Numbered from the stretch's first letter, positions 12,170 to 24,629 are shown. The stretch is 53,599 bases of DNA from Coprinus comatus (GCA_034638255.1 JAWPGT010000118.1:1-53599); one strand, 5' to 3'. Translations and numbers: made by a program. The notes: generated from the letters alone by a model not told the origin.

Positions 12170-15100
12170 TTAATCGGGCAGTTGCAGTGAGGTTGACGAA
12201 AGTATTCCATCACTATTTTCAGGGGGAAGCACTGCCTCACGCAAAGTATCCAAATCCTTGTTCAACCCGTCACAGGAAGTTAAATTATCGTTGCCAACAA
12301 CACCTATCCCATCTTCCAAATTGGTTCTAGTCATTGCATCCCTTAAAGATTCCTTCCCATCATCACAATAAGATAGGTGTTCAGAATCAGGTGTATCCTC
12401 TCTCGGCGGAAAAGATGGTAGGTTTTTAAGGCCTAATTCATTGAGAATATTATCCGTACTAAGGTTATGGGATTTTATCCCAGCAGTGTTGTCTGAAGGG
12501 TCCTGATCAGGTAAAGGTGATATTGGTAAAAGAGCCTGTCTCGAATCCGATTGTTGGTTGATCCCTGTGACAGCAATGTCAGATTGATTTAATCCTCCGG
12601 GAGAATCGGAGACTTGAACACCAGGTTCTGTTATTGCTTCCGAAGGACCCTCTGCAGAATGTAAAGATTTCCAATGAACATGAACGCTATCCGAATGTTC
12701 CAAAGGAATATCTCTAGGACTGGTAATAGTTGGTGAACGGCTTTGAGTTCTGCTCTGACTCGAAAATCGGCTCAAACTTCGTGGTACAGGTGATAGTTCC
12801 CGTCTAGTATGACGACGACCTTGAGAGCGACTTCTTGATCTTTTCGATCTAGACCGACTAGATCCTAAAGAGCTCCAAGAAGTTCGATATTGACGTAGAG
12901 GATGGGTAGTGATAGGTGGAGCAGCAAATGTTCGTGTCATGTGCATTGTGTCTTCGTAAGAGGAGGAAGGCGATGTCGGTGCTTGATGTACATGGGGCGA
13001 TGACCAAGTTTGAGGGTATGGGTATCCATGAGGGTAAGATTGTTGTGGGTATCCTTGGGTTGGGTATGGTTGAATGGGAGGATAAGAATCAGGAGGAATT
13101 GCTGGAGGTGACATAATGAAGCTCTCAACTCTGTGTGCCCATGCCAAGTCCATTTTCGTACCGTAGTGACGTAGAGTATCAATGATGAGAATACCATACA
13201 GGACTCCGAGACCAAGGATAAAGCAAATGAATATTCGAAAACCAAGTTCTGCGGTAGGTGATGGTAGTCTAGAGGTTTCTCCCGAAGAAGCAGCAGAAAC
13301 ACGCCACATGAAGAAAACAATGCACATGATGTAAGTGAGTATTGACCTGATGAAGAGGGTGAGTATTCGGTTCTCGATTTTATCTATGTATTACGCACCA
13401 GGCTAGCCATATCAGCGGCATTGAGAGCATGATCCAAACATTCCAAAGTATTCGTTGACGTTTCTGGGCTTCCTGAGAAAGAATGAATTCTCGTAGTTTC
13501 ATATTAAATACGTCAACCCACGAGTGCCCATTCCGCCGCCTTGTATGTCTTGCGCATTGAAGAAAACCGAATAATAAAGAGACAACCATATAACAAACTT
13601 AAAAGGGCAGATATGAGCGACCAGAATGCCAGATACCGCGTCACAGGATCAGCAGCTGCACCCTCAATCTGAAATATAGTTAAGATGCCACTAACGATAT
13701 AAATCAGAAGAATTACGCGAATTTAATAGAAACGACGTACGACAGAAGTAAAGCAGATATAATGTTGAAAGTCTTCCATTCTCGCATTAAACTATCGATA
13801 AAGTGTTCCCAGTTTGCTTTGAGCTTGTGATATGCCGGTGGTAGGTTCGAGTTCTCAGCAGGGTGGTAGAAGCCCAAACTCAACATGTTGTAAGTATTTT
13901 TGTTGTCTTCCGCTGTTGTTGTTAAGGCCATATCTTTAATCTCCTCCATTGTCAAATCAGCGTCATCAAAAATGCGGGTTACACGTGAGTAGTATAAAGA
14001 TGGTAATCGGAGGAAGCAATGCAGATATATTTGTTGAGGTAATGTGTTGGTGAAGAAGGTAATCAAATAGGATCGAAGGCCTACGTCAGGTTTTGGATGG
14101 TTATCATCATTGTAACTCGGATATGAACTCTTGTTACTGGACGTATGTTGGGGTGCATGCCAAGGAATGTGAATACTCGAATTAATATGTTCCTCTGGTT
14201 TTTGAGTTGGAGAATAATCATTATTAACGAGAATAGGAATTTCTTGAGTCCCATTACTGGGTGTCGGTAACGAATGTGTGCCTTTGAAATCGTTTGTCTT
14301 GTGAGACGCTTCGCTATGAAGAGTCGGGGGCCGAGAAACGAAAACATATTCGGAATGATATTTGTCACTGCTAGTAGTCGAGACGGATTCCTGTCGATCT
14401 GATTGATGAGCGGAAAAGCCAGAGGGGTGACTTATGGTCACAGGTTGATCGTTGCCTACGCCAATTAATCCAGTGCTGGATAATTTTTCGATCTTGGAGG
14501 AAGAGGTCACAGGGCTTGAATGATCAGTATTTGATAGTTTGGGGGACACTACGGAAGCTAAAGCTGAAGCAGGATCATTCTGTGATTTTTTGGGGTTTGA
14601 TTGTGATGAAATGGACGGCTGTGATTCAATAACTTGGGATATGGAGTTTTTGTCGCTGGAAGAGGAAGGTAGAAGATGTGGTCTAGGAGCAGAGATGTAA
14701 CGAGGGCTACCTGTAGAATCACTAGAATCGCCATCACTAAGCTGTTCACTTCCGGAGGTAATAGGTCTCAAAGTGTGTATAGGGCGTCGTGGTCGGGTCC
14801 GTTTGTTGTTACGGAACCTGCGATCCCTATAAGGGGGGCGACCGCGACCGTGGGTTGAAGATAGATAGGAGGAAGTAGGTTCATTTGATATGACTGGTGG
14901 ACTAGGTGTACCTGGAATGAGAAATGGGATAACTGGTGGAAAGAGGGGAGGGGGTGTATCCAGTGGATAGGATGGAATAACAGGTGGTGCTTGAGATGGA
15001 ATAACAGGTGGAAAGTGGGGAGGGGGCGTATCCGGTAGATAGGGTGGAATAACCGGTGGTGCATGGTGTAAAACTGTTGGCTGCTGAGGATATGGAATCA

Positions 15101-15410
15101 TAGGCTGTTGTGATACCATCCCAATTTGTGGTTGCTGCGGGATATAGACGTAGGGTTGATGAGAAGGATAGTAGGACTGGGATGTAGACGGTCTTGTGCT
15201 CGAAGCCATGTGTGAATATCCTTGCCTCCAATTAGAAGCATAGGAACCTGTATTCGGAGGTCCCACGTCGTCTATACTCTGTATTTCATTGGTTGTGGGT
15301 TTCCTGAGGCTCTGCGCAACAGATGCGGCAAATGGATCGAGGGAGTGATAAGAACGTAGACTACGAGCGGAACGTCTTCGTGAGTTGCCGTCCCCAAGGA
15401 TGGAAGACAT
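12170..15410 (-). CDS. Uncharacterised four-helix membrane protein with long disordered tails (copy A)
   Basis: Join 15410-13741, 13690-13522, 13472-13399, 13346-12170, giving 1029 aa; all three introns are ~50 bp GT-AG and in phase. An in-frame TGA upstream of the ATG supports the start. Seen: residues 1-480 are low complexity with Tyr/Pro/Gln repeats (PPVIPPYLPDTPPP units) and Arg-rich patches; a conserved block with FLRLPSLYYSRVTRIFDDADLT precedes SLMREWKTFNIISALLLS. Hydrophobic helices follow at roughly 546-565, 575-600, 620-655 and 670-695, ending at IIDTLRHYGTKMD. The ~340-residue tail is Ser/Arg-rich (SRSRSKRSRSRSQGRR). Comparison with the neighbour shows the core is conserved and the tails are not, suggesting a membrane anchor with fast-evolving soluble arms. 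Function is not known and none is proposed. Confidence 0.85.
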
Positions 15411-16108
15411 TGTTCTGTATGTGGGCCTTGGATGATGACGAGTTCAAGTAACAAGTTCGACAATCACTACTTTGTCCTGAAGCGCTGATGGCACACATGG
15501 GCGGTCTGAATAGATGATGTAATGCACATTGATTGTGGCATACTACTGGCATACTGTATGATGGAAGTAAGAATATGTATCATTGCATTGCACATTGCAG
15601 AGGAACCTGAGAGGGACAGGGGATCGTCGAATCAACATCAATGGAAATGTGATGTTCAATTACAAAGCAATTAAATTGTGTAGCTTAATAATTGGAGGTT
15701 CTTTCTGAGCGATTAATGATTCAACATCAACCACCAATACTAGACGATGTCGTTTATGTTTTAAGAGGTCAGGCGTCGTGATGATACAATTTAACTTGTT
15801 CAAAGATTTTTCCCTATTAGCATGGTATTTTGCTTTGCACAAAGTTGTTCAAGATATTGATATATCATTTTACAACATATTACATTTAATGTGTATGTTT
15901 ATTTAGTCTTTTTATACCCGATAGATCTAGTACAAGAGGTATTTGGGGATGCTACCCACCGAGCAGTGAGCAAACATGGTATATCCGAAAAGGTAAATCG
16001 TATGATTCTCCCACGCATCCCAATCAGACCTAATAGACATCAACAAGGAATTGTAAACCTCCAATCGACACCGTCCCCGACAGCCAGTAACATCAAGAAT
16101 CCGACGAG
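15411..16108. other. Divergent intergenic region (copy A / eL37)
   Basis: About 700 bp holding the promoters of leftward copy A and rightward eL37. The part just before 16109 should be the eL37 5' leader. Short frames here match nothing. Confidence 0.5.
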
Positions 16109-16817
16109 ATGGTGAGTAATAACCTATGCTAGCCTGCTATATGACTCCTGTTGTGCTTCATGGACCTTTTACCTGGTGGAATTCTGGATGGATGGGCTGG
16201 ATGCTGTCCGATGGACTTGGATGAGGCATATCAACATTCAACTACGCCTTTCAAATTTTCTATGAACTATGTGATATCGGTACTAACAATCTCCATGCCT
16301 TATCTGTCCATGGTACGATAGACAAAAGGTGTGTAATTTGCTCAAGTATAGCATTATCGAAACTGACGAAACATACCAGGTACCTCGTCCTTTGGGTGCG
16401 TCAAATTCAATCGCAATTGGGTGCCATATTCCTGAATTATCTCCCTAAACAGTAAGAGACACACCAAGTCCCACACCCTCTGCCGCCGTTGCGGGAACCG
16501 TGCGTTCCACAGGCAGCACAAAAGTGCGTCAGGACATCCATATCTGCACATATGATACTTAGTGAGTGAATTATAGCCTGCGCTTCTTGCGGATATCCTT
16601 CCGCCAAAATCCGCTCGTTCGAGTGGGGCCAGAAGGCTAAGCGCAGAAAGACTACTGGAACCGGTAGGATGGCTCACTTGAAGGATGTGTCGAGGAGGTT
16701 CAAGAATGGTTTCAGGTGAGTGACAGTTAGTCCTATCTCAACGTTTTTCTCATTACTGTATCATCCTTTAGGGAGAACACTGTTGCCAAGAAGAGGACTC
16801 CCAAGACCGAGGCCTAG
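16109..16817 (+). CDS. rpl37: 60S ribosomal protein eL37
   Basis: Join 16109-16111, 16322-16328, 16380-16395, 16453-16523, 16577-16715, 16772-16817, giving 93 aa, the usual eL37 length. Seen: [39 protein letters not shown] and [20 protein letters not shown] are nearly invariant eL37 blocks. The four Cys of the zinc ribbon are at residues 19, 22, 34 and 37. Known: eL37 is a structural zinc-binding protein of the cytosolic large subunit that sits on rRNA. Odd: exon 1 contributes only the ATG, exon 2 is 7 nt and exon 3 is 16 nt. Phases agree at every junction, and a candidate branch site (TACTAAC) lies near 16281 in the 210 bp first intron. The start is set by the ATG with a GTGAGT donor at once after it, as no in-frame ATG exists in exon 2. 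Confidence 0.96.
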
Positions 16818-17243
16818 ATTTTCCATTTTGTCCCTTTACTGTTCATGGTCAATGCAACCAATGCCCATTACTTCACATCGCTTGAATTTCCGTCCCGAAA
16901 TGAAAATATGCCTTAGCATCATATGTCAGTCAAATACCTGTCGGAAAATTATAGCGAGATACTTGCATGTTTTGTTGTTTGTGGTACCTGTTGTTCATTA
17001 TATCACCTTTGATTTACGTATATTGTTCCTGGCTAACAAATAACATTGCGGAGTACCTGATTTAATTCCTTATAAATCAGCGACAATACTATTTCGTTTT
17101 CCCAGCACTGATTTGGTCGTTGTCGTGAGGACATTCAGTGACCTATGACCTGATGCAAAACTTGATGGAGATGCTAACCATGTGCTCTAGTTTGATTAGC
17201 TGGTATAATACGCTAGGTTATTATCGATCATACACACAACCTC
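16818..17243. other. Intergenic region between eL37 and the F-box gene
   Basis: About 425 bp, eL37 3' flank then F-box promoter. No gene or repeat is supported. Confidence 0.5.
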
Positions 17244-18740
17244 ATGACGTCTACCACAATTCTTACTTTACCACCAGAACTAATCGAGACCATTGCTGAA
17301 CGAGTAGAGGTAATGACAATCCTCAGGTGCATCAATAAACTAACCTTTAGTCAGCCACAATCGGACCTTTTTGCTCTACGAGCAGTCTGTCATTATCTCG
17401 ATGCGATTCTCGCACGCCGGTGTTTATCCTCCATATACATGGATTTCTCGTCTTTCGCCAAGAACAAAGGACCACCGATCCAGGACTTGGTCACAGAACG
17501 TACAAGGGTACATATATATGCCAAAGAACTGAGGATTATGTCCCTTGCCATCTCGAATAATGCTGAACTGCGATCGGGGGGACCAGCAGTTGTCATGGAA
17601 CGTGGAGGGGGTTATTCATATGTGGGATATCCACTTACCGACCCTATGGATGTACAAGCAGAGACTATTTTGAACACTAATTTCCCGTTTGCTTTGAAGT
17701 ACTTTGACAATTTGGAAAGTGTGGAGTAACTATCTTATCTGATACTGCTATCCTGCACAGGTACTCATATTCTCTACCCATGCTTGTAGGTGGGCAACTA
17801 GCGCATTGGACATACCATGTGCTAATCAAGCCGTTATGGATATGTTATGTGCCCAACCCAATCTTGCTAAACTTCAAATTGACATGAGTCATGACCATCG
17901 GCAACCATTCCCCGAACTTGGACGCCTTTCTCGACTATCACATCTTCATATCACCTTTCCAAGGAACCATGTCAGATCTCACAATCTTTTCCTCGGGACA
18001 ATTCAAGCAATCCGCAATAGTCCAGATCTCAAGAGTTTAGGGTTATTACTTCAACTTGCTGACACTCATCCCGATTTACCCACTTTCTACCTGGTCTATG
18101 ATGCTTTCGATACACTTCAACGCCTTACAGAGCTGAACCTAGAGGTCCCAAGACTGACTATCAGTCGTACTGCTGCCGGCCACCTCAAAAGTCTAACTTC
18201 TTTGGGGATAAACACATTAGATTTGAAGATAGGGTATAAAGAAATGTGGGAAGCATTTCAAGAAAATCAAATCCATCTTACAAAAATCCGATTCAACGTG
18301 TTGAATATGGAAGATGCATTTTTGGATTATCTTGAATCGTATTCTGGAGCTGAAGAATTACGATTATCAAATGTTCAAGCATTTTGGATAGATGTGGAGC
18401 ATGATGATACTTTACTTGCTAGCCGGTTTTTTGCTAGATCGATTCAAACACATTCTAAATCGGTCAGGATTTTGGATGTGGAAACGCTTTGGCCTTCGGC
18501 TTGGTGTTTGATCCCTAGATTGAAGTGGTTGATAAAGTTGGAAAAGTTGGAGTATTTGAGGGTGGATTTGGATGAGAGTGAATTGGGGGCGGTTCGGAAT
18601 CCACAATACGTAAGTGTTTGTTTTGTTACTTTTTTGTGGAACGTTGGTGGATAACCAATGATTGTCTTTTTTTCTTTCTTTTGTTGTGGTAGGCACGGAT
18701 TCATGCCGCGTTAAATACGGGGTTTATGGACGGTGGGTGA
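17244..18740 (+). CDS. F-box protein with leucine-rich-repeat-like C-terminus
   Basis: Join 17244-17309, 17355-17725, 17790-18609, 18693-18740, giving 434 aa. Seen: an N-terminal F-box, LPPELIETIAERVE then PQSDLFALRAVCHYLDAIL, followed by irregular Leu-rich repeats (LGRLSRLSHLHITFP; LQRLTELNLEVP; SLTSLGINTLDLKI). Known: F-box proteins bind Skp1 and recruit substrates, often through LRRs, to SCF ubiquitin ligases; this type is abundant in mushrooms. The first intron (17310-17354, 45 bp, candidate branch CTAAC) is a multiple of three, so retention would not break the frame. The 17726-17789 and 18610-18692 introns are needed. The substrate is unknown. Confidence 0.85.
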
Positions 18741-19635
18741 TCCATAGATACGCACGAAATATACTATTTAGCTTAAACATGTTCCGAGTGTATACAATAC
18801 TCGGCGTTTATGCGTGTTAGTATATACTTGGAATTTTGCAAAAACTCAATTATATTTTACAGTCATTTATATGTAGTACGCTAGTACCCAAGCGACCCTC
18901 TGATGATAAACGTTGGGTTAAGTATTTAGAGAATTGAAATTCGAAAATAAAAATATTGAGGCTGGAGTCCTCAATAAACTTCCGATTTATTCCATAAGAT
19001 AACAATATCTTTCACCCAGTTTCCCCTTTTATTTCCCTGAGAGTGCAAATTTTGTGCTACTAACTCTTGAATGCCGTTAAATTATAAACACTGTTATCGC
19101 CCTAAGTTTATTATTTACGGGCCTGAAGAATAGATGTGAAGCATCTGCAACCGAAGATTGTAGTTTTTCTATCGAAGAGATATTACTACTTAGTCTATGC
19201 CATTGTGCATAGCTCTAGACGCACGCACCAGTCGTTCCGACCGTGAGGTTTCCACACCCCGAGTCGCTGAGTCGGGGCACGTCAGGGCGTGTCGATGGGT
19301 AAGGGTTTCTCACCTTTAATTGCATTAACGTACTCTGACGTGCTGATTGACCATGCGGAATGTTGATTGAATGTTGATCCGAATAACAACATGTATTGCA
19401 CTACTATGACAGCATCCCATACTTACGTCGTTCACAATTGCTTCTTCGACTCATTCCGGACACGTGTAAGAAGTGTTTCATTGTCAAAAACCATGGAATG
19501 AGCTCACAGGGCTGGAGCTCTACCCGAGTATATATTCCCTCTTTATACCCGAAGAAGGCACGACTTCGACGTTGCACGCTTAATACTAACCACCTCCCTC
19601 CTTTAACAGTTGATTCACCTTGCTAGCTCACAAAT
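18741..19635. other. Intergenic region between F-box gene and DUF6535 copy 1
   Basis: About 895 bp with only short random frames. A GC-richer segment near 19210-19310 has no feature I can name. Confidence 0.45.
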
Positions 19636-22232
19636 ATGCTTCATCATCGTACGGTGCGCACTGCGTTGTGATTTATTCTACCAAGAATCAACATCTTGAC
19701 CATTTCAACTAGTCGTTTCCTTTTATTTGATTTGAGCTGTGACTGACAGTAGCATCATAGCGCTTGATGGTATCGAGCCAGTCAGTCAACTCCTCTGGAT
19801 GATAGTGTGGGGACAGCCTCATGGCTGTGTGGGAAACGGGTAGTGGTATTCAATACAACACCAGTGTAAATTTTCTCCTTAGTTTAATACCACCATGTTC
19901 ACCGGTAAAGCTCCGTCATTCTTCGTGAATGGTGTACTATTGAGGTTGTGACAACACCGGGCCCTCGCACCCCTAGCGAGCAACTCGCTTTTCAATAGTA
20001 CTATAATTGAACGTGACTGATATATGATATTCCTGTTTGTTGAAGAACTTGAACGTTATTGACGGCGAATCGGATGCCAAACGATGGGAAGGATTGAACA
20101 AACGGGGAGAAGCTTTGACAAAGGAAACATATGAAAGTTGGAAGGAAGAATTGAACAATCTTCTCATTTTTGTAAGTATGATTCTTGCTAGTATATCATA
20201 AAATATGCTTCTAATAATATTCTACAGGCCGGTCTCTTTTCCGCAATTGTCACGGCCTTCACCATTGAAGCTGCCAAGACAGTACAAGGCGATCCAGCAG
20301 AGATAACTGTACTTTTATTACAAACAATAGTTCTACAACTGAACAATCAATCAAATCCACGCGCAGATCTCCCTATTAATATCAACCCAACAACAACACC
20401 CTCCCTCTACGCCCAGCGTATTGACGTCCTGTACTCTGTCAGCCTTGCACTCAGTCTTATAGCAGTTCTGGGAGGTATTCTATGCCTACAATGGTTGCGA
20501 GAGTTTAGTAGGAACATCACAGGTGTGTCGAACAAAGATGATCTATTGCTCCAGCATCAACGTCATGAGAGTCTCCGAACATGAGGTGTTTTGATCATCC
20601 TCAATATGCTACCACTCGTCCTACTGATTGCACTTGGGCTCTTCTTTGTTGGGTTCATGATCTCGCAATGGGAATCAAAGTCTTTCGCCTCTGGTCCTGT
20701 GACATTCCTTGTTGCGCTCTCTGGTGGATTTCTTGTTTGTACCACTATTCTCCCTACTTGTCAGTTCCTCTTCCTTGTAGGCAAATCAACCCGTGCAAAT
20801 GACCAGGCGTTACCCCGACCCGTGCTTTGTCCATATCGATCACCACAATCATGGCTTTTCCATTTAATCCTCCAAAAGCTTTTCCTCATTTCCAATCTAC
20901 TGTCAGCAGTGAACACGAGATCCGAGTTTTTGAAAGCATTAGAGGGTATCAGTAGTTGGATGGACTATGATTCAAATGGCGTGAAAAGATGGAAAGAGAG
21001 AGCAGGGGCTGTGGAAACAATAATCCAATCTTTGTTATGGATATCTCGCGAATATAGACAGGCGACTTCGGTTGCTCTGGATGCATACTCTTGCATGTTG
21101 TTTGCTTCTTGCCATTGGACGTTGATGAAATTGGGGGAAAAAGATAGACGACGAGATGAGATCAAGTGGGAGTGGGAGGAAGGGGATTTGTTGACAGTAT
21201 TTGAAACGGAGAATAATCTCAATGACACTGAGGTCATCCGGAAGATTCGTACAAAGGCGGTAATTGATGCAACGGTAGAATGGCATAGGCAGAATGCCTC
21301 ATTGAAATGTCCTGCGCCATTGTCAGATATTTTGGCTTTAGAGAAATCCATCAATGATATGGACTATGGTCATCGAGCAGGTAAGTGCATATATAGTACG
21401 AATATTGTATATCCTCTTTACTAATTTTTGCTCTAGCTCTCTTAGAAGACATTTCCACTGGCTTGAAGAGTTCTGAGAATTCGTGGGTTACACCAGAGAA
21501 TGCAGTTGCTGCTGTCTGTTATGTAATTGATATCAATTACGGCTCCCAGGACTGGGATTCGACAATTCCCATTTTGCAAGAACTGTGCACTCATCCGACC
21601 GCTCGATCACTTCCTCACATACGTCATCTCTGTGACAAATTCAATGAAAAGTACAGCTCAGAGCACCAGTGTCAACGCTTGGTCTATATATTCAACCTGG
21701 TCTTTCTTTCTGTGGACTCTGTGGACTGCAAGGACCTTGCATGGATACTTGAAAGACTGCTTGTGAAATGTGAGAAGTGTTTTATTGACCCTGGTTCGTC
21801 CACTTTTCATCCACTCTATCATCTCTCTCTGAGCACCATTACTTCTTAGACTATGCAGAACAATTCCTTAAAATCATACAGAGCCTTGCCTCGAAGCGTC
21901 TCATTGGCAAAGGGGAATCGTTGGATGACATCTTTCTCTACACGAAACACATCCTACAACACTCTTGGGGACTATCTGCTATACTTCCTTCCGTTGAAAT
22001 ATCACTCAATGAAATTCTCTCTGCCACGGAAGAATATGTTCAACGCCCGCCTTCAACACATTCTGTCCTGATACCACGCCAATTCACTATTCCACGCACC
22101 CTACCTGACCCTGAACGAAGTCGTTATGACGACCTGCAGCCTGTGTGGTCATTGGTAGATGGCTTCAACAAGAGATTTAAAGAGATATGGGGCATACATG
22201 AGGTCGTTGAGTCCGAAGGATCGGGCAAATAG
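19636..22232 (+). pseudogene. DUF6535 membrane protein, copy 1: one in-frame nonsense codon
   Basis: Exons 19636-19648, 19761-19780, 20046-20171, 20228-21380, 21437-21793, 21850-22232; the frame would give 683 codons. Seen: the DUF6535 signature AGLFSAIVTAFTIEAAKTVQ, then YAQRIDVLYSVSLALSL and LQWLREFSRNITG, several hydrophobic helices, and a long helical C-terminal part. Odd: TGA at 20582-20584 stands where the intact copy has Trp172 (LRKWG), a TGG-to-TGA type change. Everything on either side stays open and spliceable, so the lesion is young, or an error. A second stop (TAG at 22230) ends exon 6 before the donor used by copies 3 and 4, and no exon 7 is found. Intron 2 is 265 bp instead of ~54-58. 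Known: DUF6535 proteins are fungal, of unknown function. Confidence 0.82.
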
Positions 22233-22794
22233 AGTAGCATATACGGACTTCTGGTATGTTGCAAGCTTACTTCGTTCAATAATGCAAAACTAATGGTTTA
22301 CCAAAGATCATTCATGGTCACTTTGATCCCATTATAATTTCCTCGTCAAAGACAACCAGTGGACAACAGGAGCGAGCGGCTTCAGCAACATGACTGAAAT
22401 TTGATATATACGTGCTGTAAGTGTAGATGTGCCCAACAAAGTAGTAAAAAAAAATTGATTATTCCTGGGGTCAATTGACTACCAAAAACCACTTCTTACC
22501 CATTAAAACCCCAGTTCGAGGCTGCTCCCGATAGTCCTTTTTCATTTTCCAATAAGTCTCTCCAGATTCCAGGTTCCTAAGAATCGTTTTGGAAGTATCC
22601 ACATGTGTTGATAGGTGCGCTGGTACGTGGGTAGCGTATTTAGACCCTCGACCACATCTATGAACCATGTGGTAGATCAGCGCGTTCAATTAGTAACGCG
22701 ATAATGAATAATCAACGTTCAACACCACTCCCGGTCCTCAGACTATAAAACAATTATTACAAATATGTAATCAATGATTGACATATGATCGAAA
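22233..22794. other. Spacer after DUF6535 copy 1
   Basis: About 560 bp. A minus-strand frame of 72 codons (22471-22689) contains ETYWKMKKDYREQPRTG and could be a relic of something, but I cannot assign it. Confidence 0.35.
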
Positions 22795-23895
22795 TCTTAT
22801 ATACAAAAGACTACGTCTTTTCTCACGGAGACAAAGGTAAAGATATGGTTAGTACATTTTGACCAAGCGAAAGCCCATTGGCTGTAGGTCGCTTTCACAC
22901 TCCATCGTCCGGTTATTTTGCCTAAATATCGCAATCCATCATTTGTGCTTTTTATAGCTTCCACCTAATGTAGTATTGTAGGCCAACGATAAGTTGCCGG
23001 TGCCAACCCAGTGGTAGTGGCAAGAAGCTTAGAGACTCACCATGTATTGGATGTACAAAATCCAGTTTTTATTCCATTTGAAGAAAGTCGAGACTCAATA
23101 CAATGATTTGCGATATCCATGCCATCACATTACGTTGATACAGGCCGAAGACTCGAATATCATGGCAACTGTAACCTGATCAGATTCAAAATATGATTTT
23201 CACTTCACCATGGATCCATGATATGTAAGTTGTAACATGGGCTAATGTTATGTGTTCACAGAGACACATGCATGACTTGAACTTCTGCACGTTACTCTAC
23301 TACAGTATTCATCTTCCCAATTCACTTTGCTATCCAATGTTGCTGCCGCCTCAAACAGTAAACCAAGGTCCAAGATTTACACACCACCGGTTGTGTAGGG
23401 TATATTTGGTTCAATTGTTCACTTTATAGGGACACTTTGCTGTGCCATGCGCCACATGCTGCTAACCTGCTATCCACTTTACCCAATATTTATTAAACTT
23501 GATCGAAGTATACAGTATTATGCGTACGTTATATCTCACTAATGATGCATCAGAGTCACAAATTACAATTCCCAGATTCCAACATGTAGGCTTAGCATTT
23601 AAGTAATCTGAACTTGAACTTGCCACCGAAATCCTTGGCTTAGCAGAATTTTTCTGGCGAAAATCATCTGTCACTAGACGGGCCCCACTGTATGTTAAAA
23701 CAGGTGCATTCCTAACTGACGGGAAAGCTGGACAAGATTGAACATGATTTAATGACTCGGAGTAGTGTTATTACCTCAGCTTTTTGAGGTAGCAGTAGAT
23801 ACTATTTGCTTTTTCAAAGTTTTTTTCGCACTACACAGTACATATTCATTGATGTCAGATTTTCTCACCCGTGCGGAGCACGGGACACCCGCTAG
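22795..23895 (+). mobile_element. Probable non-autonomous Helitron
   Basis: Seen: the 3' end has a perfect 7 bp hairpin, CCCGTGC-GGA-GCACGGG (23868-23884), followed seven bases later by CTAG (23892-23895) and a host T. This is the classical Helitron 3' terminus (hairpin, CTRR, insertion before T). The left end is a guess: TCTTATATACAAAAG at 22795, preceded by A, fits the TC start and A/T target. No Rep/helicase coding sequence lies between, so it would be mobilised in trans. The 3' end is well supported; the 5' end is not. Confidence 0.6.
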
Positions 23896-24117
23896 TTATA
23901 TATATAAGCGATAGTGTTAATACAATTTTGTGGAAGCATCGGAGCTCCTCGGATTCACAAGATTCGGAGTTTTCTATCTTGATGAAAATTTAGGGAGGGA
24001 CGTCTTTAAAGAACGTGGTAAGCCTCTTCCTACTCACATTAACTTTCATTGAATTGAATTGTTTCTCGAAGGTTTGATACGACCTTGCTTGAACCCATTA
24101 TTCTCAGCTCTACAATC
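23896..24117. other. Short spacer before DUF6535 copy 2
   Basis: Promoter-side flank of the copy 2 start exon. It begins with an alternating TA run (TATATATAT) directly after the Helitron end. Confidence 0.4.
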
Positions 24118-24629
24118 ATGCCTCGCCATCGTTCGATGAGCAATGTCCTAATTCTGTTGGGTGCCGTGGGATCCTAACCAAGACCTAACCCGAAATAGCT
24201 TCCCTAGCTAGCTTCAATTTTAATCACTGATCTAATATAACAATCCAGCATTCGAGGGAGTGGATTCTGTAATTCAACCCTCGTCTGAAGATACTTTCCA
24301 CATACTAAACTTAACGTCTGTAGGATCTCAAGATCATTGATAAGCAGGTAGATGCGAAAAGATGGCAAGTGTTGAATGAAAAGGCAGAAGGTTTGATGAA
24401 AGAAGTGTACGAAAGTTGGAAGGAAGAATTACACAATCTTTTGATTTTTGTAAGTGCCATCATCAAGTGTGCTTGTTACAATTCTGAAACTTTTCCTTCC
24501 TGGGCTGGTCTCTTTTCCGCGATTGACACATCTTTTACAATCGAAATTGGTAAGACTATCCAGGGTGATCCCCAAGATATGACCGTGCTCCTCGTAGGGA
24601 CCATTGTCCTTCAATTGCATAACCACTGA
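24118..24629 (+). pseudogene. DUF6535 membrane protein, copy 2: 5' fragment with lost splice acceptor
   Basis: Seen: the three short exons are present with family lengths (24118-24130, 13 nt; 24249-24268, 20 nt; 24324-24449, 126 nt). Exon 4 should begin at 24502 (AGLFSAIDTSFTIEIGKTIQ), but the acceptor AG of the other copies is GG here (CCTGG|GCTGG). The frame then stops at TGA 24627-24629 after VLQLHNH. From about 24656 the DNA no longer matches exon 4. Instead it matches the 3' flank of other copies (39543 onward and 31340 onward), so ~2 kb of the gene, including the remaining membrane helices, was deleted. Non-functional. Confidence 0.8.

Noticed and set aside
15891..16115. 74-codon plus-strand frame upstream of eL37
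   Set aside because: It runs through the eL37 start exon in another phase and has no recognisable content; best taken as 5' leader.
16112..16321. Possible snoRNA in the long first intron of eL37
   Set aside because: No convincing C/D or H/ACA box pair was seen.
16354..16677. 107-codon minus-strand frame
   Set aside because: It lies exactly over the eL37 exons on the other strand; the plus-strand protein is unmistakable.
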